Positions 15,073-24,358 of a stretch of 53,253 bases of DNA are shown here, in pieces; position 1 is the stretch's first letter, and each line of letters starts with the position of its first letter. The stretch is from NCBI GenBank assembly GCA_945787555.1, contig CALZJG010000033.1, positions 1-53,253 on the forward strand. The letters are read 5' to 3'. The notes beneath the pieces are model-generated. The model searched no databases. It was not told the origin of the DNA and saw only the letters and a list, made by a program, of their open reading frames with translations. Both the position numbers and the translations under genes were made by a program. This DNA is from an uncultured Chromatiaceae bacterium (GTDB taxonomy: Bacteria > Pseudomonadota > Gammaproteobacteria > DRLM01).

Positions 15073-16839
15073 ATGGGTTGGGAAGCATGGCTTACGCTGG
15101 GTGTAATCACCTTCTGCCTGTGGGCATTGGCCAGCAATCGTCTCGCCCCCGATGTGATCTTGGTCGGCGGTGTCATGGTGTTGATGATCGCCAAGGTCAT
15201 CACGCCGCAACAGGCCCTGGCGGGTATGGCCAACGAGGGCATGATCACCGTGGGCTTGCTGTACATCGTCGCCGCTGGCTTACAGGAGACCGGTACGGTG
15301 CAATGGGTGGCGGGATCGCTGTTCGGGCGACCGCGCTCGGTGGCCGATGCGCAAATCCGTTTGATGGCACCGGTCGCGGTCATGAGCGCCTTTCTCAACA
15401 ACACGCCGGTGGTGGCGATGTTGATTCCGGCGGTGCGCGACTGGGCCAAGAAATATCAAATCTCGCCTTCCAAGCTGATGATGCCGCTGAGTTACGCGGC
15501 CATCATCGGCGGCACTTGCACGCTCATCGGCACCAGCACCAATCTGGTGGTGAACGGCTTGTGGACCGCGGGCGGCGGCGCCAGTCTCGGCATGTTCGAG
15601 GTCGCCTGGGTGGGATTGCCCGGCGTGTTCATCGTGATCGCCATGGTGATGTTGCTGAGTCGCTGGTTCTTGCCTGATCGCCAATCAGCTATCAGCAAGC
15701 TGGACAACGCGCGCAACTATATCGTAGAGATGATCGTCGAGGGGGGTAGCCCGTTGCGCGGCAAGACCATCGAGCAGGCTGGTTTGCGCCATCTCCCCGG
15801 CATGTATTTGATCGAGATCGAACGTAACGGGCACAGCCTGCCGGCGGTTTCGCCCCAGGAGCGCTTGGCGGAGCATGATCGATTGATCTTCGCCGGGGTG
15901 GTGGAGTCGGTGGTGGACCTGCACAAGATTCGCGGTCTGCAGCCAGCCACCGATCAAGTATTCAAACTGGATTCGCCGCGCAGCGAGCGCTGCCTGGTGG
16001 AGGCGGTGGTGTCAGACAGCTGCCCGCTGGTGGGTAAGACCATCCGCGCCGGGCGCTTTCGCACCGCTTATAACGCCGCAGTGATCGCGGTGGCGCGCAA
16101 TGGCGAGCGCATCCAACAAAAGATCGGTGACATCGAGTTGCGTCCCGGCGATACCTTGTTGCTGGAAACACACCCGTCCTTCGCCGCGCAACAGCGCAAT
16201 TCGCGTGACTTTTTTCTAGTCAGCCAGGTGGAGGATTCCGCGCCGCTGCGTCATGACAAAGCCAAGATCGCCTTGCTCACCTTGCTAGGCATGGTCACGG
16301 CTGCCACCGCCGGTTGGCTGAGTATGCTGGAGGCGGCCATGATCGCCGCCGGATTGATGGTGGTGACCAAGTGCATCGGTATGACCACTGCGCGGCGCAG
16401 CGTGGATTGGCAGGTGCTGATCGTCATCGCCGCGTCGTTCGGCTTGGGCAGCGCGCTGCAAGTGACGGGCGCGGCGGCGGTTATCGCGCAACAAGTGATT
16501 GCTCTCGCGGCGGGCGACCCGTGGATCACCTTGCTGTTGACCTATGTCATCACTGCGGTGTTCACCGCCCTCATCACCAACAACGCGGCGGCGGTGTTAA
16601 TGTTTCCCATCGCGCTGCAAGCGGCGGAGAGCTTGGGCGTTAATCCGCTGCCGTTTATTTTCACGCTGATGATCGCCGCCTCGGCTAGCTTTGCCACGCC
16701 CATCGGGTATCAGACCAATCTAATGGTCTATGGTCCGGGTGGCTATCACTTCAACGACTACTTCAAGATGGGAATACCCATCACGCTGGTCAAAGGTATT
16801 GCTACCGTGATTATCGCGCCGCTGGTATGGCCGTTCTAG
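15073..16839 (+). CDS. SLC13 (DASS) family anion permease with two RCK_C domains
   Basis: A 588-residue inner-membrane sodium- or proton-coupled carrier, probably for sulfate, dicarboxylate or another small anion. The first membrane half (residues 1-200) has [13 protein letters not shown] (108-120) and [10 protein letters not shown] (153-162). The second half (about 395-588) has the matching [12 protein letters not shown] and [18 protein letters not shown], the two re-entrant loops that bind substrate. Between them are two TrkA_C/RCK_C regulatory domains at about 212-292 and 302-385, each with a PLxGKTI motif. This layout is the bacterial SLC13-RCK_C subgroup. Sulfate is the commonest proposed substrate, but nothing nearby confirms it. 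Confidence 0.9.
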   Translation: MGWEAWLTLGVITFCLWALASNRLAPDVILVGGVMVLMIAKVITPQQALAGMANEGMITVGLLYIVAAGLQETGTVQWVAGSLFGRPRSVADAQIRLMAPVAVMSAFLNNTPVVAMLIPAVRDWAKKYQISPSKLMMPLSYAAIIGGTCTLIGTSTNLVVNGLWTAGGGASLGMFEVAWVGLPGVFIVIAMVMLLSRWFLPDRQSAISKLDNARNYIVEMIVEGGSPLRGKTIEQAGLRHLPGMYLIEIERNGHSLPAVSPQERLAEHDRLIFAGVVESVVDLHKIRGLQPATDQVFKLDSPRSERCLVEAVVSDSCPLVGKTIRAGRFRTAYNAAVIAVARNGERIQQKIGDIELRPGDTLLLETHPSFAAQQRNSRDFFLVSQVEDSAPLRHDKAKIALLTLLGMVTAATAGWLSMLEAAMIAAGLMVVTKCIGMTTARRSVDWQVLIVIAASFGLGSALQVTGAAAVIAQQVIALAAGDPWITLLLTYVITAVFTALITNNAAAVLMFPIALQAAESLGVNPLPFIFTLMIAASASFATPIGYQTNLMVYGPGGYHFNDYFKMGIPITLVKGIATVIIAPLVWPF

Positions 16840-16955
16840 GAAAGCGCTGATCAGATTGAGCAGAGGTTTCCTAGGCGCGCCGTCAAGGCGGTCGGTGCCT
16901 GGAGCGTAGCGCAAGCTGGCATCACGAAAACAGCTGACTCAGGGAGGTGCTGGTC

Positions 16956-17492
16956 ATGCCGCGGGTCATCCTCTATATCGCCACCAGCCTCGATGGTTAC
17001 ATTGCCCGCACCGATGGCGGTATCGACTGGCTAGACCAGGTGGAGAGCGCTGCCACCGATTACGGTTATGCGGACTTCTATCGCGGCATCGACGCCTTGG
17101 TGAGGGGCAGCAAGACTTACGAGCAGGCGCTGGCTTTTGGCGCCTGGCCCTATCCGGGCAAGCCGTCCTATGTGTACACGCGGCGGCCGCTGACCACGGA
17201 CCGGAACGATGTCATATTCACCGCATTGGCGCCGCGTGAGTGGCTTACGCAATGCTCCGCAGCGGGATTGGGAACCATCTGGCTGGTGGGTGGGGCACGC
17301 TTGCTGGCCACTTTTCAGCAATCGCGTTTGATCGACGAGTACGTCATCTCCGTGGTGCCGACCCTGCTCGGGAGCGGCATCCCCTTATGGGCGGCTTCCG
17401 GTCCGCAGGTCAATATGACCTGCTTGGAAACGCGCACTTATCCGAGCGGTTTGGTGCAGCTGAGATACCGTCCCGTCCTGAGCCGAAGTTGA
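16956..17492 (+). CDS. Dihydrofolate reductase/RibD C-terminal domain family protein
   Basis: A 178-residue cytoplasmic NADPH-binding protein of the YyaP/RibD_C group. Signature parts are LYIATSLDGYIA at the start, ALVRGSKTYEQAL, IWLVGGARLLATF and the strand-rich end VVPTLLGSGIPLW. The start is ATG 16956, 6 bases after AGGGAGG. A GTG at 16947 would overlap that ribosome site. These stand-alone proteins resemble both DHFR and the reductase half of RibD, and most have no proven substrate. It is not the main riboflavin reductase, since a full ribD lies at 49316. Confidence 0.87.
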   Translation: MPRVILYIATSLDGYIARTDGGIDWLDQVESAATDYGYADFYRGIDALVRGSKTYEQALAFGAWPYPGKPSYVYTRRPLTTDRNDVIFTALAPREWLTQCSAAGLGTIWLVGGARLLATFQQSRLIDEYVISVVPTLLGSGIPLWAASGPQVNMTCLETRTYPSGLVQLRYRPVLSRS

Positions 17493-17595
17493 GCCCTCAA
17501 GCTTGCCGGCAGGGTGAGCGTGATTGAGCTAGGATTAGGTCTATGGTGTGTCAGCGGGTCGGCCGGGTAGGTCATGCCGTGCGGCGGAGGGTGAA

Positions 17596-17787
17596 ATGAT
17601 TGAAGATTGGGTGAAAGACAACATGCACGGTGTGCTGATCGCCATTGAAGTGATGTGGGTGGCGGGATTTGTGGCGGTATTCGTGCTTTATTTCGTGCTC
17701 AAGCGCCATTTTAGAGCCAAGGCCAAGGCGAAGTCACAAGCCGAGACACCCGTGGAAGCGCTGAAACACCACGAGCCGCCGAATTAG
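17596..17787 (+). CDS. Small single-pass membrane protein, 63 residues
   Basis: Not a known family to me. A ribosome site GGAGGG lies 6-10 bases before ATG 17596. The protein has a short acidic N-terminus (MIEDWVKDN), one membrane helix (about residues 13-36, VLIAIEVMWVAGFVAVFVLY) and a basic tail RHFRAKAKAKS, so the C-terminus should face the cytoplasm. It lies 100 bp after the DHFR-like gene and converges with the DUF4126 gene. It may be a small accessory or stress protein. Confidence 0.65.
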   Translation: MIEDWVKDNMHGVLIAIEVMWVAGFVAVFVLYFVLKRHFRAKAKAKSQAETPVEALKHHEPPN

Positions 17788-17839
17788 TGCCGGCACGGGC
17801 CGACCCCGGAGCCGCGGCCGTTTGCGCCCGCGGGCTGGA

Positions 17840-18532
17840 TCATGAGTGTGAACTTGGGGGTAGCTCGCGTGCGGGCGGCGGGGACGGCGGCAGCGCTTTA
17901 GTGGGGGCGGTGGGCTCGCTGACCTTGGTCGCGGCAAACCAGCCGCGTACCTTGCCCGCTAGCAGTCTGATGCCGCGCCAAATCCTGGGCAGCAACCACG
18001 CCATCAACAGCACCATCAGCACCAGCAAGATTAAGAATGCCACCGGATAGTGTAGCGCGGTCCACAACCCGGCGATGACCAACACGTCCTCGCTGATCGA
18101 GGCGCTCCAATTGGTCACCGGTTCCGGCGAAGTGTTGATCAACACTCGACTGCCCGCCTTAGTGAGGTGGCTGGTAGTGGCTAAGGCCCCGCCGACCAGC
18201 CCTGCGGCCAGTTCCATGGCGGGGCTGACGTCGCCGAGGGCGTTCGCCGCCAGTACCGCGCCGGCGGGGATGCGTACAAAGGTATGAATGGCGTCCCAGC
18301 CGGTATCGAGACCGGGGGTCTTGTCGGCGAAGAATTCCACCATGTACATGAACGCCGCGGCGGCCATGACCACCGGCTCGGTCAGGATCATGAGTTGCTC
18401 AGGGAGCACGATATTGCCGCTGCTGCCCAACCAGCCGAGCACGAACAGCGCGGCGTACAAGTTGATGCCGCTGGCCCAAGCCGCGCCCATGCTGAGGGCG
18501 ATGAGGCTGATGATTTCCGGGTGCTCGGTCAT
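17840..18532 (-). CDS. DUF4126 family integral membrane protein
   Basis: A 230-residue inner-membrane protein with about five hydrophobic segments. Family pattern: GAAWASGINLYAALFVLG near the N-terminus, then FFADKTPGLDTGWDAIHTFVRIPAGAVL, and a second repeat with GALATTSHLTKAGSRVLINTSPEPVTNW. The start at 18532 is set by GGAGGACTCGCC in front of the ATG. The C-terminal tail is Pro/Ser-rich and variable. Function is unknown for the whole family, and the neighbours (folD upstream on the same strand) give no hint. Confidence 0.85.
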   Translation of the reverse strand: MTEHPEIISLIALSMGAAWASGINLYAALFVLGWLGSSGNIVLPEQLMILTEPVVMAAAAFMYMVEFFADKTPGLDTGWDAIHTFVRIPAGAVLAANALGDVSPAMELAAGLVGGALATTSHLTKAGSRVLINTSPEPVTNWSASISEDVLVIAGLWTALHYPVAFLILLVLMVLLMAWLLPRIWRGIRLLAGKVRGWFAATKVSEPTAPTKALPPSPPPARELPPSSHS

Positions 18533-18688
18533 GGCGAGTCCTCCGCGTGTCTTGGGGCAGATTAGCACGGCGTTCTCGACCCTAGGCTGAACGCCTCGGG
18601 CGTGAATGTTAAATAATAAAAACTCTCAGAGTCGTATGGCAGGTTTAGCTTGTCTGCGTTGTATGTCTTGGGCGCGCGGACGCACGAC

Positions 18689-19546
18689 TTACTTGGCGTG
18701 CAGTTGTTCGGCGGCGTAGAGCGTGTTCTGCAACAGCGTGGCGACGGTCATGGGCCCCACGCCGCCCGGTACGGGGGTGATCCAGCCGGCGCGGAATTTG
18801 GCGACTTCGAATTCCACGTCACCAACCAGCTTACCGTTGGGCAGCCGATTGATGCCCACATCGATGACCACGGCGCCGGGCTTGATCCACGCGCCGTGTA
18901 CCAGGCCGGGTTTGCCGGCGGCGGCGATGACGATGTCGGCCTGCTCCACATGCGCGGCCAAATCGCGGGTGAAGCGGTGGCAGACGGTGGTGGTGCAGCC
19001 AGCCAGCAGGAGTTCCAGACACATCGGGCGCCCCACGATGTTGGAGGCCCCCACGATGACCGCCTCCATACCGTACAGGGATAAACCAGTGGATTTGAGC
19101 AACGTCATGACGCCATGCGGCGTGCACGGGCGCAGCGCCGGCATGCGCGCCGCCAAGCGACCGATGTTGTAGGGATGAAAGCCGTCCACGTCCTTGTCGG
19201 GGTGGATGCGCTCGATCACGGTTTCGGTGTCGATGGCTTTAGGCAGCGGCAATTGCACCAAGATGCCGTCGATGTCGGTGTCGTCGTTGAGGCGGTCGAT
19301 CAGAGCCAGCAATTGCGCTTGGGTGGTGTCGGCCGGCAAATCATAGGATTTCGAAATGAAGCCGGCCTCTTCGCAGGCCTTGCGTTTGTTGCGCACGTAG
19401 ACTTCCGAGGCCGCGTCGTTGCCCACCAGTACCACGGCCAGGCCGGGCGCGCGCAGGCCGCCGGCGAGGCGGCGCTGCACCGCGGCTTGCACCTCGCCTC
19501 GAAGCTGGGCGGCGATGGCCTTGCCGTCGATGATCTGCGCGCTCAT
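18689..19546 (-). CDS. folD: Bifunctional methylenetetrahydrofolate dehydrogenase/cyclohydrolase FolD
   Basis: Interconverts 5,10-methylene-, methenyl- and 10-formyl-tetrahydrofolate with NADP, supplying one-carbon units. 285 residues. Key parts: [14 protein letters not shown] with the catalytic Lys, [21 protein letters not shown], then the Rossmann part [19 protein letters not shown] and [15 protein letters not shown] near the end. ATG 19546 starts at the family position ([16 protein letters not shown]). A GTG at 19561 is the alternative. One-carbon demand links it loosely to glyA at 47415, but it stands alone here. Confidence 0.95.
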   Translation of the reverse strand: MSAQIIDGKAIAAQLRGEVQAAVQRRLAGGLRAPGLAVVLVGNDAASEVYVRNKRKACEEAGFISKSYDLPADTTQAQLLALIDRLNDDTDIDGILVQLPLPKAIDTETVIERIHPDKDVDGFHPYNIGRLAARMPALRPCTPHGVMTLLKSTGLSLYGMEAVIVGASNIVGRPMCLELLLAGCTTTVCHRFTRDLAAHVEQADIVIAAAGKPGLVHGAWIKPGAVVIDVGINRLPNGKLVGDVEFEVAKFRAGWITPVPGGVGPMTVATLLQNTLYAAEQLHAK

Positions 19547-19632
19547 GTCTTGGCTACCCACCTGAGTCTATTAGAGAGGCGCGATTTTCTCACGGTCGCG
19601 CGGCGGGGGACAAGCGCGAGGCCAGGGAATTT

Positions 19633-19661
19633 TTGAGGAAAAGCGGCGTTTGGCGTAATAT
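19633..19661 (+). promoter_or_regulatory. Candidate promoter of the leuCDB unit
   Basis: TTGAGG (19633-19638), 17 bp spacer, TAATAT (19656-19661). Four of six bases match the sigma-70 consensus in each box with ideal spacing. A start near 19668 would give a leader of about 80 bases holding the hairpin below. Confidence 0.45.
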
Positions 19662-19673
19662 TAACGGTTCGAA

Positions 19674-19721
19674 CCGGAGGGCGCCGTCAGGCCTCGGCGG
19701 TACTTCCCCGCCGCTCTCCGG
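19674..19721 (+). promoter_or_regulatory. Stem-loop in the leuC leader
   Basis: Outer stem CCGGAG / CTCCGG (19674-19679 with 19716-19721) and inner stem CGGCGG / CCGCCG (19695-19700 with 19708-19713). No T-run follows and no leucine-rich leader peptide is present, so this is not a classical leu attenuator. It may affect message stability or translation. Confidence 0.4.
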
Positions 19722-19746
19722 GCCCAGGATAACTCAGCGGTAGATC

Positions 19747-21153
19747 ATGAACGCAAGAACCCTATACGACAAATTATGGGATGCCCACGTGGTGCGTCGC
19801 CGCGACGACGGTAGTTGTTTGCTGTACATCGACCGGCAGTTGGTGCACGAAGTCACCTCGCCGCAGGCTTTTGACGGGTTGCGGCTGGCCCAGCGTGAGG
19901 TGTGGCGGCAGGCGGCCAATCTGGCCACGGCGGATCACAACGTGCCGACCACCGACCGCTCGCGCGGCATCGCCGATCCCGTATCACGCGTGCAAGTGGA
20001 AACCTTGGATAACAACTGCGCCGAGTTCGGCATCACCGAATTCAAGATGGGTGACATTCGTCAGGGCATCGTCCACGTCATCGGTCCCGAGGAGGGCGCC
20101 ACCCTGCCGGGCATGACCGTGGTGTGCGGCGACTCGCATACCTCGACCCACGGCGCCCTGGGCGCCTTGGCCTTCGGAATCGGCACCTCCGAGGTCGAGC
20201 ACGCGCTCGCCACCCAGTGTCTGGTGCAGAAGAAGTCCAAAAACATGCTGGTGAGCGTCGACGGCCGCGTCGGGCCCGGTGTCACCGCCAAGGACATCGT
20301 GCTGGCGATCATCAGTGAGATCGGCACCGCCGGTGGTACCGGCTATGCCATCGAGTTCGGTGGCGAGGCGATCCACGCACTGTCCGTGGAGGGCCGCATG
20401 ACGGTGTGTAACATGGCTATCGAGGCGGGTGCGCGCGCCGGTATGGTGGCGGTGGACGAGCAGACTATCGAATACGTGCGCGGCCGTCCGTACGCGCCTA
20501 AGGGCGATCTGTGGGAACTCGCGGTCTCTGCGTGGCGCGATTTGCACAGCGATGCCGACGCCAAGTTCGATCACATCGTGCGTCTTGGGGCCGCGAGCAT
20601 CAAGCCACAAGTCACCTGGGGCACATCGCCGGAAATGGTGGTGGCGGTGGATGCCCGAGTGCCCGATCCGGCGCAGGAAAGCGATCCTGTTAAACGCGAA
20701 GGCATGACGCGCGCGCTGCACTATATGGCGTTGCAGGCCGGCACGCCCATCACCGAGATTAAAGTGGACAAGGTATTCATCGGCTCCTGCACCAATTCAC
20801 GCATCGAGGATTTACGGGCTGCCGCCGCCGTGGCCCAGGGCCATAAGAAAGCGGACAACGTTAAGCAAGTGCTGATCGTTCCTGGCTCGGGTTTGGTGAA
20901 ACAACAAGCCGAACAAGAAGGGCTAGATGAAATCTTCACCGCCGCCGGCTTCGAGTGGCGCGAGCCGGGTTGCTCCATGTGTCTGGCCATGAACGCCGAT
21001 CGCCTGGAACCGGGTGAGCGCTGTGCTTCTACCTCGAATCGCAACTTCGAAGGGCGTCAGGGCGCGGGTGGACGTACCCATTTGGTGAGCCCAGCTATGG
21101 CCGCGGCCGCGGCGGTGGCGGGGCATTTCGTCGATGTGCGGGAGTGGCATTGA
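19747..21153 (+). CDS. leuC: 3-isopropylmalate dehydratase large subunit
   Basis: With LeuD forms the isopropylmalate isomerase, an aconitase-type 4Fe-4S enzyme, second step of leucine synthesis. 468 residues (E. coli 466). Seen: [36 protein letters not shown], and the cluster ligands, one Cys in IGSCTNSR and two in [30 protein letters not shown] precedes the end. It is first of the leuC-leuD-leuB set. The ribosome site is weak (AGGATAAC some distance upstream), so the leader hairpin could matter for translation. Confidence 0.96.
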   Translation: MNARTLYDKLWDAHVVRRRDDGSCLLYIDRQLVHEVTSPQAFDGLRLAQREVWRQAANLATADHNVPTTDRSRGIADPVSRVQVETLDNNCAEFGITEFKMGDIRQGIVHVIGPEEGATLPGMTVVCGDSHTSTHGALGALAFGIGTSEVEHALATQCLVQKKSKNMLVSVDGRVGPGVTAKDIVLAIISEIGTAGGTGYAIEFGGEAIHALSVEGRMTVCNMAIEAGARAGMVAVDEQTIEYVRGRPYAPKGDLWELAVSAWRDLHSDADAKFDHIVRLGAASIKPQVTWGTSPEMVVAVDARVPDPAQESDPVKREGMTRALHYMALQAGTPITEIKVDKVFIGSCTNSRIEDLRAAAAVAQGHKKADNVKQVLIVPGSGLVKQQAEQEGLDEIFTAAGFEWREPGCSMCLAMNADRLEPGERCASTSNRNFEGRQGAGGRTHLVSPAMAAAAAVAGHFVDVREWH

Positions 21154-21165
21154 ATAGGAAACATC

Positions 21166-21234
21166 AACCACGCAGAGCATGGCGAACACGGAGTGATTAA
21201 TATGTTTTCTGTGCTCTCTGTGACCGCCGTGGTT
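21166..21234. repeat. Intergenic inverted repeat, copy A (leuC-leuD gap)
   Basis: A 69 bp element that begins AACCACG (21166-21172) and ends CGTGGTT (21228-21234), with internal CAGAGCATGGCGAACACGGAG and TCTGTGCTCTCTGTG arms. A clearly related copy lies in the leuB-asd gap. It looks like a mobile-type or REP-like palindrome, not coding sequence. Confidence 0.7.
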
Positions 21235-21254
21235 GGTAAATTTTTAGGTGCATG

Positions 21255-21899
21255 ATGGAAAAATTGACAGCCTTGACCGGCCTGGTGGCGCCGCTGGATC
21301 GCGCCAACGTGGACACCGATCAGATCATACCCAAGCAGTATTTGAAGTCGATACACCGCGCCGGTTTCGGGCCGACATTGTTCGACGATTGGCGATATCT
21401 CGATCCGGGCGAGCCGGGAATGGATCACAGCCAACGGCGCATCAATCCTGCCTTTGTGCTGAATCAGTCGCGCTACCAAGGTGCGCAAATCCTGTTGGCG
21501 CGCGACAACTTCGGTTGCGGTTCCTCGCGCGAGCACGCCCCCTGGGCGCTGCTCGATTACGGCTTTCGTGTCATCATCGCGCCTAGCTATGCCGATATCT
21601 TCTTCAATAATTGCTTCAACAACGGCATCCTGCCCATCGTGTTGCCGGCGTCGATAATGGATAGGCTGTTTCGTGAAACCCTCGCCACGCCCGGTTATCA
21701 ACTCAGCGTGGATTTGGCGGCGCAGCGCGTCACCACCCCGAGCGGCGAGTCGTTTGGATTTGAGATCGATGAATTCCGCAAATATAAATTGCTCAACGGC
21801 CTGGACGACATCGGTCTGAGTCTGCAGCATGCCGAGGCGATTAAAGCCTACGAAGCGCGTCGCCGTGTTGAGGCACCGTGGTTGTTTTTGGGAATGTAA
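21255..21899 (+). CDS. leuD: 3-isopropylmalate dehydratase small subunit
   Basis: Swivelling domain of the isopropylmalate isomerase, partner of LeuC. 214 residues, family-typical. Key parts: [14 protein letters not shown], the [16 protein letters not shown] loop that lines the active site, and [17 protein letters not shown]. Two ATG codons lie in a row (21252, 21255). The second is better spaced from AGGTG at 21246-21250. It is separated from leuC by a repeat element (98 bp) but on the same strand, so probably the same transcript. Confidence 0.95.
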   Translation: MEKLTALTGLVAPLDRANVDTDQIIPKQYLKSIHRAGFGPTLFDDWRYLDPGEPGMDHSQRRINPAFVLNQSRYQGAQILLARDNFGCGSSREHAPWALLDYGFRVIIAPSYADIFFNNCFNNGILPIVLPASIMDRLFRETLATPGYQLSVDLAAQRVTTPSGESFGFEIDEFRKYKLLNGLDDIGLSLQHAEAIKAYEARRRVEAPWLFLGM

Positions 21900-22003
21900 T
21901 GTAGTCGTAGGGTGGGTTGGCGAGGGGCAAGCACCGCGTCATCGACCCCATATGATTTGGTTTTTTTTCGTCGGATGTTTGTTTTTGATTGGAATCGATT
22001 GAG

Positions 22004-23092
22004 ATGACAAAAAGAATCGCAGTATTGCCCGGCGATGGCATCGGGCCGGAAATCGTTGCTGAGGCGGTCAAGGTCTTGGAAGCGTTGCGCGACTTCGGTT
22101 TCAATTTCGAAACCGAGCAAGCGGCCATCGGCGGTGCCGGCTACGATGCGGCGGGCGATCCGCTGCCGGAAGCGAGCTTGAAGTTGGCTAAACACGCCGA
22201 TGCGGTATTGCTGGGCGCAGTGGGGGGTCCCCATTACGACAAGCTACCGCGCGACCTACGTCCCGAGCGCGGCCTGTTGCGCATCCGCAAGGAACTCAAC
22301 CTGTTCGCCAATTTACGTCCTGCACTGCTCTATCCGGAGTTGGCGGCGGCGTCTAGTTTGAAACCCGAGGTGGTGGCGGGCTTGGACATCATGATCGTGC
22401 GCGAACTCACCGGCGACATATATTTTGGACAGCCGCGCGGCATCGAGACGCGCCCTGGATTAAATGGGCAGCGCGAGCGTGTCGGTTTCAATACCATGCT
22501 GTACTCCGAGTCGGAAGTGCGGCGTGTCGCCCATGTCGCCTTCGGGATCGCCATGAAGCGTCGCGGCCAACTGTGCTCGGTGGAAAAGGCCAATGTGCTA
22601 GAGTGCAGCGAGCTGTGGAAAGAAATCGTCATAGAGGTGAGCAAGGAGTATCCAGACGTCGCACTCAGTCACATGTATGTGGATAACGCGGCCATGCAAT
22701 TGGTGCGTGCGCCCAAGCAATTCGACGTAATCGTCACCGGCAATATCTTTGGTGACATTCTATCCGATGAGGCGTCCATGCTCACTGGCTCCATCGGCAT
22801 GCTGCCTTCCGCCTCACTGGATGAAAGCAACAAGGGGATGTACGAGCCCATCCACGGCTCGGCCCCCGACATCGCCGGTCAGGGCATCGCCAATCCGCTC
22901 GCCACAATTCTTTCAGTGGTGATGATGATGCGCTATACCTTGAATGAGACAGTGCTGGCCGATCGTATCGACACAGCGGTGCAGAAAGTGCTGGCGCAGG
23001 GCTATCGCACCGGTGATATCTACACCGAGGGCACTAATAGGGTCGGCACCGCCGCCATGGGCGATGCGGTGGTGGCGGCGCTGCGGGGTTAA
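22004..23092 (+). CDS. leuB: 3-isopropylmalate dehydrogenase
   Basis: NAD-dependent oxidative decarboxylase of 3-isopropylmalate, third leucine-pathway step. 362 residues. Seen: [11 protein letters not shown] at the start, [30 protein letters not shown], the catalytic Lys in [17 protein letters not shown] with metal ligands, [27 protein letters not shown], and [17 protein letters not shown] for NAD. ATG 22004 gives the family N-terminus [14 protein letters not shown] upstream at 21989 adds five residues and is less likely. The gap to leuD is 104 bp without a terminator. Confidence 0.96.
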   Translation: MTKRIAVLPGDGIGPEIVAEAVKVLEALRDFGFNFETEQAAIGGAGYDAAGDPLPEASLKLAKHADAVLLGAVGGPHYDKLPRDLRPERGLLRIRKELNLFANLRPALLYPELAAASSLKPEVVAGLDIMIVRELTGDIYFGQPRGIETRPGLNGQRERVGFNTMLYSESEVRRVAHVAFGIAMKRRGQLCSVEKANVLECSELWKEIVIEVSKEYPDVALSHMYVDNAAMQLVRAPKQFDVIVTGNIFGDILSDEASMLTGSIGMLPSASLDESNKGMYEPIHGSAPDIAGQGIANPLATILSVVMMMRYTLNETVLADRIDTAVQKVLAQGYRTGDIYTEGTNRVGTAAMGDAVVAALRG

Positions 23093-23120
23093 CAATCGAT
23101 GCAAAGACACAAATACAATT

Positions 23121-23193
23121 AACCACGGAGATCTGGGAGGGTGCGGAGAAGAGATAATTATTGATCTCCGTATTCTCTGTGCGCTCCGTGATT
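23121..23193. repeat. Intergenic inverted repeat, copy B (leuB-asd gap)
   Basis: Begins AACCACGG (23121-23128) and ends CCGTGATT (23186-23193), one mismatch from a perfect terminal inverted repeat. Internal CTCCGTATTCTCTGTGCGCTCCGTG resembles the right arm of copy A. Two copies so close suggest a dispersed family in this genome. Confidence 0.65.
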
Positions 23194-23233
23194 ATGTGTT
23201 GTTGCTTATGAGTTTGAGAGCAAGGAAATGGCA

Positions 23234-24346
23234 ATGAAACGAGTTGGGCTGATAGGCTGGCGCGGCATGGTGGGTTCCGTGTTGATGCAGCGCATGCAGG
23301 CGGAGCGTGATTTCGAGGTGATAGACCCGGTGTTCTTCACCACCTCGCAAGTGGGCGGCAAGGGGCCAGTCATCGGCAAGGAGGTGCCGCCGCTGAAGGA
23401 TGCGCGCAGCCTCGATGAGCTCAAGAACATGGAGATCATCATTTCTTGCCAGGGCGGCGATTACACCAGCGAAATCTTCCCCAAGCTGCGTGCCGCCGGC
23501 TGGAAGGGTCATTGGATAGACGCGGCCTCCGCCTTGCGCATGGATAAGGACAGCCTGGTCGTGCTCGATCCGGTCAATAGCGATGTCATAAAAAACGGTC
23601 TCGCCAAGGGGGTGAAGAATTTCATCGGCGGTAATTGCACCGTGAGTCTGATGCTGATGGCGCTGGGCGGTTTGTATCAGCGCGGCTTGGTGGAATGGTT
23701 GAGCGCCATGACTTATCAAGCGGCCTCCGGCGCCGGTGCCAACAATATGCGCGAATTGATCAAGCAGATGGGCAGTATCCACGGCGCCGTGACTACGGAA
23801 TTAGACGATCCGGCCGGTGCGATTCTCGACATCGACCGCAAGGTGGCGGAGCACATCCGCTCCGCCGCCTATCCCAAGGAGTTCTTCGGCGTGCCGTTGG
23901 CGGGGAGTCTGATACCGTGGATCGACAAACAGCTCGACAGCGGGCAGAGCAAAGAGGAATGGAAGGCGCAGGCGGAGACCAACAAGATACTCGGCCGCGA
24001 GAGTAACCCCATACCCATCGACGGCATCTGCGTGCGCGTCGGTGCCATGCGCTGCCACAGCCAGGCGTTCACCATCAAGCTCACTCAAGACGTTCCGCTA
24101 GATGAAATCCACGCCATGCTCGCCGATCACAATGCCTGGGTGAAAGTGGTGCCCAACCAGCGCGACCTCAGTATGCGCGAACTCACCCCTGCCGCCGTGA
24201 CCGGCACACTCGGCGTGCCGGTGGGGCGTTTACGCAAACTGAACATGGGGCCGCGCTATCTCAGCGCCTTTACCTGCGGTGATCAATTGCTATGGGGTGC
24301 TGCGGAGCCGCTGCGGCGGATGTTGCGCATCTTGCTTGACCATTAA
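23234..24346 (+). CDS. asd: Aspartate-semialdehyde dehydrogenase
   Basis: Reduces aspartyl phosphate to aspartate semialdehyde with NADPH, feeding lysine, threonine, methionine and diaminopimelate. 370 residues, the Gram-negative type. Seen: [18 protein letters not shown] nucleotide loop, catalytic Cys in [33 protein letters not shown], and the Arg/His pair in [17 protein letters not shown]. Of two nearby ATGs, 23234 is 7 bases from AAGGA and is preferred to 23228, which is only 1 base away. It is followed after 12 bp by its paralogue. This order (leuB, asd, usg, fimV) is as in Pseudomonas. Confidence 0.96.
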   Translation: MKRVGLIGWRGMVGSVLMQRMQAERDFEVIDPVFFTTSQVGGKGPVIGKEVPPLKDARSLDELKNMEIIISCQGGDYTSEIFPKLRAAGWKGHWIDAASALRMDKDSLVVLDPVNSDVIKNGLAKGVKNFIGGNCTVSLMLMALGGLYQRGLVEWLSAMTYQAASGAGANNMRELIKQMGSIHGAVTTELDDPAGAILDIDRKVAEHIRSAAYPKEFFGVPLAGSLIPWIDKQLDSGQSKEEWKAQAETNKILGRESNPIPIDGICVRVGAMRCHSQAFTIKLTQDVPLDEIHAMLADHNAWVKVVPNQRDLSMRELTPAAVTGTLGVPVGRLRKLNMGPRYLSAFTCGDQLLWGAAEPLRRMLRILLDH

Positions 24347-24358
24347 GCGCACGCCGGC

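Noticed and set aside
19668-19746. tRNA-like pieces (GGTTCGAACC and GATAACTCAGCGGTAGA) before leuC
   Set aside because: The T-arm-like part precedes the D-arm-like part, the order is wrong on both strands, and no acceptor stem can be formed.
19662-19746. Leucine attenuator leader peptide before leuC
   Set aside because: No short reading frame with leucine codon runs and no terminator T-run after the stem-loop.
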